Positions 27,349 to 40,930 of a stretch of 64,000 nucleotides of DNA are shown one piece after another. This stretch comes from Actinacidiphila epipremni (GTDB taxonomy: Bacteria; Actinomycetota; Actinomycetes; Streptomycetales; Streptomycetaceae). Location: positions 186,001-250,000 of the forward strand of contig NZ_JAATEJ010000007.1 in assembly GCF_012034175.1 (NCBI RefSeq), read 5' to 3'. Each line of letters begins with the position of its first letter. Position 1 is the first letter of the stretch. Position numbers and translations under genes: made by a program. A model generated the notes under the pieces. That model was not told where the DNA came from. It ran no database searches and was given only the letters and a program-made list of their open reading frames with translations.

Positions 27349-27543
27349 ATGATCCTGTCCATTTCCGGCGTCGTCCTGCTCGGCGTCATCGTCTTCCTCT
27401 TCTTCCGCAAGGACGGGCTGAAGGCGTCCCACGGCATCGTCAGCGCCCTGTTCGGCTTCTACCTGGCGAGCACCGCCATCGCCCCCAGCATCACGGCGGG
27501 CGGTGCGAGCCTGGCCAGCCTGCTGGGCGGGATCAAGATCTAG
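27349..27543 (+). CDS. Small two-helix membrane protein
   Basis: A 64-residue protein with two predicted membrane helices (ISGVVLLGVIVFLFF and the stretch around VSALFGFYLASTAIAP) and a short Gly/Ser-rich end. No family function is recognised. GGAG at about 27338 and ATG 27349 give a sound start. It precedes the FtsK-like gene by 114 bp on the same strand, separated by a strong hairpin. Small membrane proteins of this look often accompany FtsK-like ATPases in actinobacterial plasmids and integrative elements, which hints at a functional pair. Confidence 0.8.
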   Translation: MILSISGVVLLGVIVFLFFRKDGLKASHGIVSALFGFYLASTAIAPSITAGGASLASLLGGIKI

Positions 27544-27605
27544 CCGGCCGTCCCGGCGGACGGCGCATCCCCTCAGGGTCACACCTGGGACCTTCACCCC
27601 CCTGG

Positions 27606-27631
27606 CCCGGGAGCGGTCACCCGCTCCCGGG
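27606..27631 (+). terminator. Hairpin between the small membrane protein and the FtsK-like gene
   Basis: A perfect 11-bp stem (CCCGGGAGCGG with its complement) with a TCAC loop. It lies 25 bp before the GTG of the next gene, so it may act as a terminator or as an attenuator limiting read-through to the ATPase gene. Confidence 0.65.
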
Positions 27632-27656
27632 TCGCTTTCACCTCCATGGAGCAGTC

Positions 27657-29255
27657 GTGGCCAGGCGTCCCCTTCCCAGCATCCTCAGCAGCCGTCCCGC
27701 GCTCGTCCGCGGTCGCGACCTGGCGCGCAGCGCCGCCGACGGGGCCACGGACGTGCTGCACCCGGTGCTGACCATCGCCCGCGGCATGCGCCGCCAGGTG
27801 GCCTGGGCCGGCAGCTGGTGGGGCCGCACCCCCAAGGACCGCCGCGGGCCGGCGCTGCTGCTGGCCGCCGCCGGTGTCGTGGTGCTGGTGATGATGCCGT
27901 ACGGGCCGCTGCTGGCCGTCGCGGCGGTGCTGGCCTCGGCGGCGTGGATGGGCCGCGACCGCACGGCCTCCGCGCCGGCCGGCCCGGGGCAGGCCGAGAC
28001 GGCGCGCCTGCAGGCGCTGTACGAGGCGCTGGTGCCGTATCTGTCCGACCCGGCGGACCCCGCGCCGCTGTACGCGTACGACGGCAGCTGGGACAAGGCG
28101 TTCACCGCGTACGACTTCGAGGGCGGGCGGCTGGCGCGGCTGCACCTGCGCTACCCGGCGTATTTCACCGACGGCGAGGCCGACGCGCGCGCCCGGGTGG
28201 AGCAGCTGCTGCACGCCAAGGCCGGCCGCGGGCGCGAATACCGCTTCGACTGGAACGAGGAGGAGAACCACCTCACCCTGACCGCGCTGCCGCCGCTGGC
28301 CACCGACATCGTCGCGCAGCGCTTCGTCACCGCCCCGGGAGAGACGGTGCTCGGCTTCACCGACGCCGACGCGGTGGCCCGTACGGTGCCGGTCGCCGCC
28401 GGCGAGTGCGGCGAGGGCCGGGACGCGCCGCCGGTGGTGTGGCGCACCGGCGCCCGCTCCACCGAGCCGCACCTGCTGGCGCTCGGCCAGCCCGGCACCG
28501 GCACGACCAGCCTGCTGCGCTGCGTGGCGCTCCAGTCGCTGGTGCACGGCGACGTGGTGATCGTCGACGGCAGCGGCACGGGCGAGTACGCGTGCCTGGC
28601 CGGCCGGCCCGGCGTGCTCGCCGTCGAGGATTCGGTGCTCGGCGCCGCCGCGACGCTGGAGTGGGCGGCGCACGAGACCGAGCGGCGGCTCGTCGCGGTC
28701 AACCGCGCGCGGCAGGAGGGCCGGCCGGTGGAAGAGGACGCGCGGCGCCCGCTGTGGATCCTGGTCGACCGGCCGACCTCGCTGAGCCAGCTCGCGCTCG
28801 CCGAGGGCCGTCCCGATCCGCAGCTGCTGCTGGACGTGCCGCTGCGGCACGGGCGGGCGGTGAACGTCGCGGTCGCGGTGGCCGACCAGCTCGACGCGAC
28901 GGAGTCGCTGGCGCCGTGCGTGGTGGCCCACACCCGGGCCCGGGTCGTCCTCGGCCGGCTCGCCCCGGAGCACGTCGAGGCCGTGCTGGGCGCCGCGCAG
29001 CGCACCACGCCCGCCGCGGAGGTCCCCCCGGGCCGCGGCTACGCCCGCCTCGGCACCGGGCCCGTCCTGCGCCTCCAGGTCCCGGCGACGCCCGACCCGT
29101 ACGACGAGGAGACCTCCCCGGCCCACCGCGCGGCCGTCCTCGCCCTCCTCCCGGGCACGCCCCCGCCCCCGGCCGAGGAGGTCCCGGCGCCCGCGGCCCC
29201 GGAGCCCGCGTCCCTGCGCAAGGACGTCATCCGCACGGTGGCCGACCTGACCTAG
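27657..29255 (+). CDS. FtsK/SpoIIIE-like membrane protein with degenerate ATP-binding motifs
   Basis: A 532-residue protein with a membrane segment near residues 60-100 (ALLLAAAGVVVLVMMPYGPLLAVAAVLASAA) followed by a RecA-like domain of the FtsK/TraB type. The Walker A site reads GQPGTGTTSLL, with Thr in place of the lysine, and the Walker B site reads LWILVDRPTSL, with Arg in place of the usual acidic residue. ATP hydrolysis is therefore doubtful, although the rest of the fold (RNVAVAVADQLDA-like region, VVAHTRARVVLG) is kept. The start GTG 27657 follows the hairpin. It could be a regulatory or structural relic of a DNA translocase. Confidence 0.82.
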   Translation: MARRPLPSILSSRPALVRGRDLARSAADGATDVLHPVLTIARGMRRQVAWAGSWWGRTPKDRRGPALLLAAAGVVVLVMMPYGPLLAVAAVLASAAWMGRDRTASAPAGPGQAETARLQALYEALVPYLSDPADPAPLYAYDGSWDKAFTAYDFEGGRLARLHLRYPAYFTDGEADARARVEQLLHAKAGRGREYRFDWNEEENHLTLTALPPLATDIVAQRFVTAPGETVLGFTDADAVARTVPVAAGECGEGRDAPPVVWRTGARSTEPHLLALGQPGTGTTSLLRCVALQSLVHGDVVIVDGSGTGEYACLAGRPGVLAVEDSVLGAAATLEWAAHETERRLVAVNRARQEGRPVEEDARRPLWILVDRPTSLSQLALAEGRPDPQLLLDVPLRHGRAVNVAVAVADQLDATESLAPCVVAHTRARVVLGRLAPEHVEAVLGAAQRTTPAAEVPPGRGYARLGTGPVLRLQVPATPDPYDEETSPAHRAAVLALLPGTPPPPAEEVPAPAAPEPASLRKDVIRTVADLT

Positions 29256-29336
29256 CGCCGGGTTGCTTCGACAGCCCGAGACGAGTCCCCGGACTCCCCG
29301 GAGTCCCCGCAGCCCTGCCGGGGGAGGCCCGCTGCC

Positions 29337-32511
<3,175 letters not shown>

Positions 32512-32530
32512 CGGCGCGTCCCCTTCCGGA

Positions 32531-32550
32531 TGACTACAACTGTGTAGTCA
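32531..32550 (-). promoter_or_regulatory. Perfect palindrome (BlaI/MecI-like operator) upstream of the PAP2 gene
   Basis: TGACTACA and TGTAGTCA flank a 4-base centre (ACTG), a perfect 8-bp inverted repeat located 20 bp upstream of the GTG. The ACTACA/TGTAGT arms resemble operators of the BlaI/MecI/CopY repressor family. A related element precedes uppP at 42573-42592. Confidence 0.6.
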
Positions 32551-32612
32551 CTTTACGCCGCGGCCGGTCCCGCGCAGGGCGGAGCCGGCCGCCCCGCGCG
32601 GGAAGCCGGACC

Positions 32613-33623
32613 TCACGGACGCTTGACCGGCACGTTCTCGTACACCTTCAGCGGGTCGGTGACGGCGACCGGCGCCAGGATCTCCTCGATCCGCGCCAGC
32701 ACCTCGGCGTCCAGCCGCACGCCCGCCGCCTTCGCGTTCTCCGCGACCTGCTCGGGACGCGAGGCGCCCACGATCGCCGCGGAAACGTTGTCGTTCTGCA
32801 GCACCCAGGCCACCGCGAGCTGCGCGAGGCTCAGGCCGGTCTCGGCCGCGAGCGGCTTGAGCTCCTGGACCCGCGACAGCACGTCGTCGCGCATCCAGCG
32901 GCTGATCATGTTGGCGCCGCCCTTCTCGTCGGTGGCGCGCGAGCCCGCCGGCGGCTGCTGCCCCGGCAGGTACTTGCCGGTCAGCACGCCCTGCGCGATG
33001 GGGGAGAACACGACCTGGCCGAGGCCCAGTTCGCGCGAGGCCGGGACGACCTCGCCCTCGATGACCCGCCACAGCGCCGAATACTGCGGCTGGTTGGACA
33101 CCAGCGGGATGCGCAGCTCGCGCGCGAGCGCGTGGGCGCGGCGGATCTGGTCCGCGGTCCACTCGGACACGCCGATGTAGTGCGCCTTGCCGGAGTGCAC
33201 GACGTCGGCGAACGCCTCCATCGTCTCCTCGAGCGGCGTGAAGCGGTCGTAGCGGTGGGCCTGGTAGAGGTCGACGTAGTCGGTCTGCAGCCGGGTCAGG
33301 GAGTTGTCGATGGACTCCATGATGTGCTTGCGGGACAGGCCGCGGTCGTTGCGGCCCGGGCCGGTCGGCCAGAAGACCTTGGTGAAGATCTCCAGGCCCT
33401 CGCGGCGCTCGCCCTTCAGCGCCCGGCCCAGGACGGACTCGGCGCGGGTGCCGGCGTAGACGTCCGCGGTGTCGAAGGTGGTGATGCCGACGTCGAGCGC
33501 CGCGCGCACGCACGCGGTCGCCGCGTCCTCCTCCACCTGGGAGCCGTGGGTGAGCCAGTTGCCGTAAGCGATCTCGCTGATGATCAGGCCGCTGCGGCCG
33601 AGGTGACGGTATTCCATGGTCAT
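32613..33623 (-). CDS. Aldo/keto reductase (voltage-gated K+ channel beta-subunit-like group)
   Basis: A 336-residue NADPH-dependent oxidoreductase. The start MEYRHLGRSGLIISEIAYGNWL, then GITTFDTADVYAGTRAESVLGRAL with the catalytic Asp and Tyr, the Lys in IFTKVFWP, and QAHRYDRFTP with His give the full Asp-Tyr-Lys-His tetrad (the His position is inferred). NADP contacts appear in FSPIAQGVLTGKYLPG and IVGASRPEQVAENA. The natural substrate is unknown. The start is ATG 33623 or ATG 33617. It is the same strand as the hypothetical gene upstream, 73 bp away. Confidence 0.93.
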   Translation of the reverse strand: MTMEYRHLGRSGLIISEIAYGNWLTHGSQVEEDAATACVRAALDVGITTFDTADVYAGTRAESVLGRALKGERREGLEIFTKVFWPTGPGRNDRGLSRKHIMESIDNSLTRLQTDYVDLYQAHRYDRFTPLEETMEAFADVVHSGKAHYIGVSEWTADQIRRAHALARELRIPLVSNQPQYSALWRVIEGEVVPASRELGLGQVVFSPIAQGVLTGKYLPGQQPPAGSRATDEKGGANMISRWMRDDVLSRVQELKPLAAETGLSLAQLAVAWVLQNDNVSAAIVGASRPEQVAENAKAAGVRLDAEVLARIEEILAPVAVTDPLKVYENVPVKRP

Positions 33624-33696
33624 GGACCTTAATCCGCCCTCCCGCGCCTGGTGAAGACGGCCTCGCGCGGCCCGGCGGCGCTGGTCGCGGGGCAGC

Positions 33697-34377
33697 TCAG
33701 CGCGTCCGGCGCGGCGAGACCAGCAGGAAGGGCGCGCCGGCGCGGTCGCGGTGCTCGGTGCACTGCCAGCCGTGCCGGCCGAGCCACCGCGCGCACCGGG
33801 CGAGCGCCGCGGACGCCGCCGTACGGTCGGCCGGGCCGCGCCAGTCGACCCGCGGCTCGCCCCCGGGGCCGGCGGCCGTGACCGCGTAGCCCGGCGTGTC
33901 CGGCCGCCCGGGCGGGCAGCCGGCCGCCTCCAGGGCCAGCGCCACCGCGTGCACCGGGCGGTCCCGCTCCCAGGGCGCGGGCACGTCCGTCACGCCGTCC
34001 TGGAGCAGCGCCCGGATGCGCAGCAGGCCCTCCCACGCGGTCGCCACCTCCGCCGCCCGGCGCGGCCCCCAGAGCGCGGCGCCACCTGTGCCGCCACCCG
34101 TACCCTCGCCCGTGCCGTCGTCCGCGGCGAAGGCGTCGGCGGCCGGCGCCGGGCGCCCCGGCGGGGGCACGTCCGGCCGAGCCGCCGTCAGGTCGGCGCG
34201 CAGCCGCAGCCCTTCGGGCGTCAGGTAGTAGCCGTGGTGCCCGGCGCGGCCGTGCCGGACCGCCAGGCCGCGGGCCGCCAGCGCCGCGCACACGTCGGCC
34301 CGCGCCGCCAGCCGGCCCGTCGCCGGGTCGGACCCGGTCACGGCCCGCCGCTGCGCCGCGGTCAGCGCGGTGCTCAT
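33697..34377 (-). CDS. Hypothetical protein with a winged-helix-like N-terminus
   Basis: A 226-residue protein of unknown function. Residues 1-60 (LTAAQRRAVTGSDPATGRLAARADVCAALAARGLAVRHG, then GYYLTPEGLRLRADL) look like a winged helix in which the wing carries the conserved YYLTPEG turn. A Gly/Thr-rich linker (about 80-95, GTGEGTGGGTGG) separates it from a C-terminal domain (AAEVATAWEGLLRIRALLQDG ... WLGRHGWQCTEHRDRAGAPFLLVS). No catalytic motif is visible. ATG 34377 gives a normal N-terminus. Confidence 0.75.
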   Translation of the reverse strand: MSTALTAAQRRAVTGSDPATGRLAARADVCAALAARGLAVRHGRAGHHGYYLTPEGLRLRADLTAARPDVPPPGRPAPAADAFAADDGTGEGTGGGTGGAALWGPRRAAEVATAWEGLLRIRALLQDGVTDVPAPWERDRPVHAVALALEAAGCPPGRPDTPGYAVTAAGPGGEPRVDWRGPADRTAASAALARCARWLGRHGWQCTEHRDRAGAPFLLVSPRRTR

Positions 34378-34609
34378 CTGCGCCGTCCCTTCCGCCCGTT
34401 CGGGCCCCGTCCGCCACGTTCGCGCACGGTATCGCGCCGCGCCGACACCGCCCGGCGGCGCGGGCGGGCCGGCACGTCGCTACGGCGCCCGTACAAGCGC
34501 CGCCCGGTGCGTGGCGCCCGCGGCGCAGGGTGTAGCGTCCCGGTCCCACCGGAAACATGTGGCGAGTCACAGCAGGGGGCCAAGATCCGGTTCCGCCCAG
34601 GGAGGGTTC

Positions 34610-35275
34610 ATGAAGATGTCCGTTCAGGGCCGTAGAAGATCCGCGGCCATAGGTCTGGTGAGCGCGGCGGCCGTCGCCGGCGCTCTGGTGATGGCGGCGC
34701 CCGCCTCCGCGCACACCCCCAGGTGGTCCGTCGGGTGCGACAAGGTGAGCGTCGACCTGACGAACTACGTCAAGGGCAGGCAGGGCAAGACCAATCACGT
34801 GACGCTGAAGATCGTGTCCGGCGAGGGCGCCCTCGTCGACCAGGACTTCGCGACGAGCTTCCACTACCAGAACGCGCTGCCGTCGCACGACCAGCCGCTG
34901 ACGCTCAACCTGGTCGTCACGTCGTGGGACCACTCGGGGCAGGTCAACGAGAAGAAGACCGCGCCGGTGTGCGAGGGCCACACGACCCCGCCGACCACGA
35001 CGACGCCGCCGACGACCGCGCCCACCACGACGCCGCCCACCACGGCGCCGACGACGCCGGAGACGACCGCGCCCACCACGCCCGCGCCGAGCGACACCAC
35101 CACCGCGCCGGTCGCGGCGGCCTCGACCAGCCCGGCGTCCGGCAGCGGTGACCTCGCCGAGACCGGTAGCTCCAACGCCACCCCGATGATCGCGGGCATC
35201 GCCGCGGTCGTCGTCGTGGTCGGCGGCGGACTGGTCTTCTGGACCCGCAGGCGCAGCGGCTCCTCGCACCGCTGA
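34610..35275 (+). CDS. LAETG sortase-anchored surface protein
   Basis: A 221-residue exported protein. It has a signal peptide (AAIGLVSAAAVAGALVMAAPASAHT), an N-terminal globular domain of about 95 residues (WSVGCDKVSVDLTNYVKG ... VTSWDHSGQV), a Thr/Pro-rich stalk (TTPPTTTTPPTTAPTTTPP and similar) and a C-terminal sorting signal: LAETG, a hydrophobic stretch (MIAGIAAVVVVVGGGLVFW) and RRRSGSSHR. LAxTG is the motif used by class E sortases of streptomycetes. No sortase gene lies in the window. ATG 34610 is preceded by GGAGGG (34601-34606). Confidence 0.92.
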   Translation: MKMSVQGRRRSAAIGLVSAAAVAGALVMAAPASAHTPRWSVGCDKVSVDLTNYVKGRQGKTNHVTLKIVSGEGALVDQDFATSFHYQNALPSHDQPLTLNLVVTSWDHSGQVNEKKTAPVCEGHTTPPTTTTPPTTAPTTTPPTTAPTTPETTAPTTPAPSDTTTAPVAAASTSPASGSGDLAETGSSNATPMIAGIAAVVVVVGGGLVFWTRRRSGSSHR

Positions 35276-35443
35276 CGCTCCCTCCGGGGCGCCGCGCCGC
35301 CGCCGCATCCGCGGCCCGGCGCCCCGGCAACGGCCCGGCGGGCCGGCCCACCCGGCCGTCCCGCCGGGCCGCCGGCATGTGAAACGCCGGGGAATGCGCG
35401 CCCCGTTCCCGGTCCGCCGGCGCCCGCGAAATAGGATCGGGGG

Positions 35444-38205
<2,762 letters not shown>

Positions 38206-38209
<4 letters not shown>

Positions 38210-39111
38210 GCGCCGCCCCGCCCGCACCCGTCCCCGCCCCCGCGCCGCCGCCCGCCGCCGAGCGCACCCGCGCCACCGCCGACGGCTACCGGCCCGGCCG
38301 CACCCTGCGGCTGCGGGTGGAGGCGCGCCGGCAGCTGCGCCGGCGGCGCACGATGATCGTGTTCGGGCTGCTGGCGGCGCTGCCGTTCATCCTGATCGCC
38401 GCGTTCGCGATCGGCGGCACCCCCAAGGAGGGCCGGGGCGGCCCCACCCTGATCGACACCGCGACCGCGTCGGGCGGCAACTTCGCCGCGACCTGCCTGT
38501 TCGTGTCGGCGGGCTTCGTGCTCGTCGTGCCGGTCGCGCTCTTCTGCGGCGACACCGTCGCCTCCGAGGCGGGCTGGTCGAGCCTGCGCTACCTGCTGGC
38601 GGCCCCGGTTCCGCGGGCCCGGCTGCTGGGCGTGAAGCTCACCGTGGCGCTGGCCTTCAGCGCGGCGGCGCTGGTGCTGCTGCCCGCGGTCGCGCTGGTG
38701 GCGGGGACGGTCGCGTACGGCTGGGGCGACGTGGAGCTGCCCACCGGCGGTACGCTCGCGGCGGGGGACGCGCTGCCGCGGGTCGTGGTCGCGGTGGCCT
38801 ACATCTTCGTGAGCCAACTGGTCACCGGCGCGCTGGCGTTCTGGCTGTCGACGAAGACCGACGCGCCGCTGGGCGCGGTCGGCGGCGCGGTGGGCCTGAC
38901 CATCGTCGGCAACGTGCTGGACGCGGTGACCGCGCTCGGCTCGTGGCGGGACGTGCTGCCCGCGCACTGGCAGTTCTCCTGGGCCGACGCGCTCCAGCCG
39001 GACATGGAGTGGTCGAGCATGCTCCAGGGCACGTCGGTGTCGGTGTCGTACGCCGTCGTGCTGACCGCGCTCGCCTTCCGCGGCTTCCGCACCAAGGACA
39101 TCGTCTCCTGA
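38206..39111 (+). CDS. ABC-2-type transporter permease
   Basis: A 301-residue membrane protein with six helices (for example MIVFGLLAALPFILIAAFAIGG, CLFVSAGFVLVVPVALFCGD, VVVAVAYIFVSQLVTGALAFWL). The motif TVASEAGWSSLRYLLAAPVPRARLLGVKL between the second and third helix is typical of ABC-2 permeases of the ABC-2 superfamily. The N-terminus is Pro/Ala-rich and cytoplasmic. Its ATG overlaps the stop of the hydrolase-ATPase fusion (ATGA), so the two make one exporter, probably a dimer. The cargo is unknown. Confidence 0.9.
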
Positions 39112-39320
39112 CCCGGCCCCCTTCCTCGGGCCGGGAACGGACCGGCCTGATGCGGGCTCTCCTGACCGGTCGTCATCGGCAGGTCATGCGCAGGCAAAGA
39201 GAGGGCCATCCGGGTAAAACGCGATGCCGGAAATCCGGAGTGGCTCTTGTCCTGGGCATGATCTGTTCGGTGTGATCAGTCATCCGTCTCGTGCGGTCGT
39301 CCTCCACACAGGGAGAGTCC

Positions 39321-40700
39321 ATGCGCACAGTTCGTCCGCGGTCCGCCGTGGTCGCCGCGGCCGGGGCCACCGCCCTCACTGCCGCCGCCCTGATAGCCGC
39401 TCCGGCCGGCGGCGCCTCCGCCGCCGCGCCCGCCGCCCACGCACCCGCCGTCACGGCCGTGCCCGCGGTCGCCGGCCACCGGCTGATCCACGGGGTGAGC
39501 AGCCCGCTGAGCATCGCCCAGTGCCAGGCGACATGGGGTATCAACTGCTACACCCCGCTGCAGTACCGGCAGGCGTACGACCTGAACCCGCTCTACCGCG
39601 CCGGCGTCACGGGCAAGGGCCGCACGATCGTGATCGTCGACTCCTTCGGCTCCCCGACGATCCAGCACGACCTGGACGTCTACAGCGCCCAGTTCGGCCT
39701 GAAGAGCACCACGGTGCAGGTCGTCAGGTGGGGCGACGTGCCGCCGTTCGACCCGGCGAACCCCGACCACACCGGCTGGGCGGGCGAGAGCACCCTGGAC
39801 GTGGAGATGGCGCACGCGGTCGCGCCGGACGCGCACATCGTGCTGGTGGAGACCGGCGTCGCCGAGACCGAGGGCGTCACGGGCCTGCCGGAGATGATGG
39901 ACGCCGAGAAGTACCTGATCGACCACAACGTCGGCGACGTCATCACCCAGAGTTTCGGGGCGACCGAGAACACCTTCCCCGGCTTCGACAAGGGCGACTT
40001 CTCCAGCATCCAGAAGCTGCGCTACGCCTTCCGGGACGCCGCCGAGCACGGGGTGACGGTGCTGGCCTCCTCCGGTGACGCCGGCCCCACCGACGCCCAG
40101 GCCGACGGCGAGACCGACTACCCGTACCCGGTCAACTCCTGGCCGTCCGCGGACCCGCTGGTCACCTCTGTCGGCGGCACCCAGCTGCACCTGGACGAGA
40201 AGGGCGACCGGACCGCGCCGGACAGCGTGTACAACGACTACGGAGCAGGCGGCGGCGGCCAGTCGCACGTCTTCGCCCGGCCCTCGTACCAGAACGGCGT
40301 CAAGAACGTGGTCGGCGCCCGGCGCGGCACCCCGGACATCTCGATGGCCGCGTCCGTCGACGGCGGCGCGTGGGTGTACTCCAGCTACGACCCGACGGCC
40401 ACCGGCTGGGACGTCTACGGCGGCACCAGCGAGGCCAGCCCGCTGTTCTCCGGCATCGTCGCGCTGGCCGACCAGGCCGGCGGGCACCGGGTGGGCGACA
40501 TCCACCAGGCGCTGTACGCGCTCGCCAAGGGCGCGCCCAAGCTCGGCGGGATCGTGGACGTCGCGGACGGCACGGACAACAGCTACGACGGCGTCACCGG
40601 CTACACCTCGGTGAAGGGCTACGACATGGCGACCGGCGTCGGCTCGCTGGACGCCGCGCGGTTTGTCCCCGCGCTCGCGCTCACCAGCTGGGGCCGCTGA
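39321..40700 (+). CDS. Secreted serine-carboxyl peptidase (sedolisin, S53 family)
   Basis: A 459-residue exported protease active at acidic pH. It has a signal peptide (residues 1-35), a very short pro-region, and a subtilisin-like catalytic domain. The family triad can be placed: Glu and Asp in WAGESTLDVEMAHAVAPDA, and Ser in YGGTSEASPLFSG; SSGDAGPTDA is the oxyanion-hole region with Asp. The calcium site near the end (DVADGTDNSYDGVTGYTSVKGYDMATGVGS) is typical. Sedolisins usually have a large N-terminal prodomain; here only about 55 residues precede the domain, so this belongs to a minimal-propeptide group. GGGAGAG precedes ATG 39321. Confidence 0.92.
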   Translation: MRTVRPRSAVVAAAGATALTAAALIAAPAGGASAAAPAAHAPAVTAVPAVAGHRLIHGVSSPLSIAQCQATWGINCYTPLQYRQAYDLNPLYRAGVTGKGRTIVIVDSFGSPTIQHDLDVYSAQFGLKSTTVQVVRWGDVPPFDPANPDHTGWAGESTLDVEMAHAVAPDAHIVLVETGVAETEGVTGLPEMMDAEKYLIDHNVGDVITQSFGATENTFPGFDKGDFSSIQKLRYAFRDAAEHGVTVLASSGDAGPTDAQADGETDYPYPVNSWPSADPLVTSVGGTQLHLDEKGDRTAPDSVYNDYGAGGGGQSHVFARPSYQNGVKNVVGARRGTPDISMAASVDGGAWVYSSYDPTATGWDVYGGTSEASPLFSGIVALADQAGGHRVGDIHQALYALAKGAPKLGGIVDVADGTDNSYDGVTGYTSVKGYDMATGVGSLDAARFVPALALTSWGR

Positions 40701-40720
40701 CCGCGGCGCCGGTGTTACGA

Positions 40721-40759
40721 CAGGTCACCGCCGCGCCGGCCGGGCGCGGCGGTGACCTG
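40721..40759 (+). terminator. Strong hairpin after the sedolisin gene
   Basis: A perfect 17-bp stem (CAGGTCACCGCCGCGCC with its complement) and a GGCCG loop starts 20 bp after the stop codon. It isolates the sedolisin gene from the chitinase promoter. Confidence 0.8.
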
Positions 40760-40841
40760 CGTCGTCCGCAGTGCCGGAAAGGCCGGTTTTCCGCCCTCCG
40801 GCGGGCCGGAAGTGGTCCAACTCCAGTATCTGTTAGGACTC

Positions 40842-40884
40842 TTGACAGTCGGGTGGTCCAGACCATCAGTATTGGTCCAGACCA
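40842..40884 (+). promoter_or_regulatory. Chitinase promoter with tandem DasR-type operators
   Basis: TTGACA (40842-40847) is followed by two identical copies of TGGTCCAGACCA, at 40854-40865 and 40873-40884, 19 bp apart, so they cover the spacer, the -10 region and the start. A -10-like CAGTAT lies at 40867-40872. The 12-bp repeat is the known direct repeat of Streptomyces chitinase promoters and matches the operator of DasR, the N-acetylglucosamine-responsive GntR repressor. Confidence 0.8.
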
Positions 40885-40930
40885 GCAGACCGCCGTCTGC
40901 TGATCCCCCCACCTGGAAGGAGCGCGGTCC

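Noticed and set aside
27300..29300. An integrated plasmid or conjugative element around the FtsK-like gene
   Set aside because: No integrase, replication protein, att site, tRNA or partner transfer genes are present, and base composition matches the surroundings.
29285..29310. Palindrome GGACTCC-CC-GGAGTCC as a terminator
   Set aside because: The loop would have only two bases and the stem is short, so it is not a convincing hairpin.
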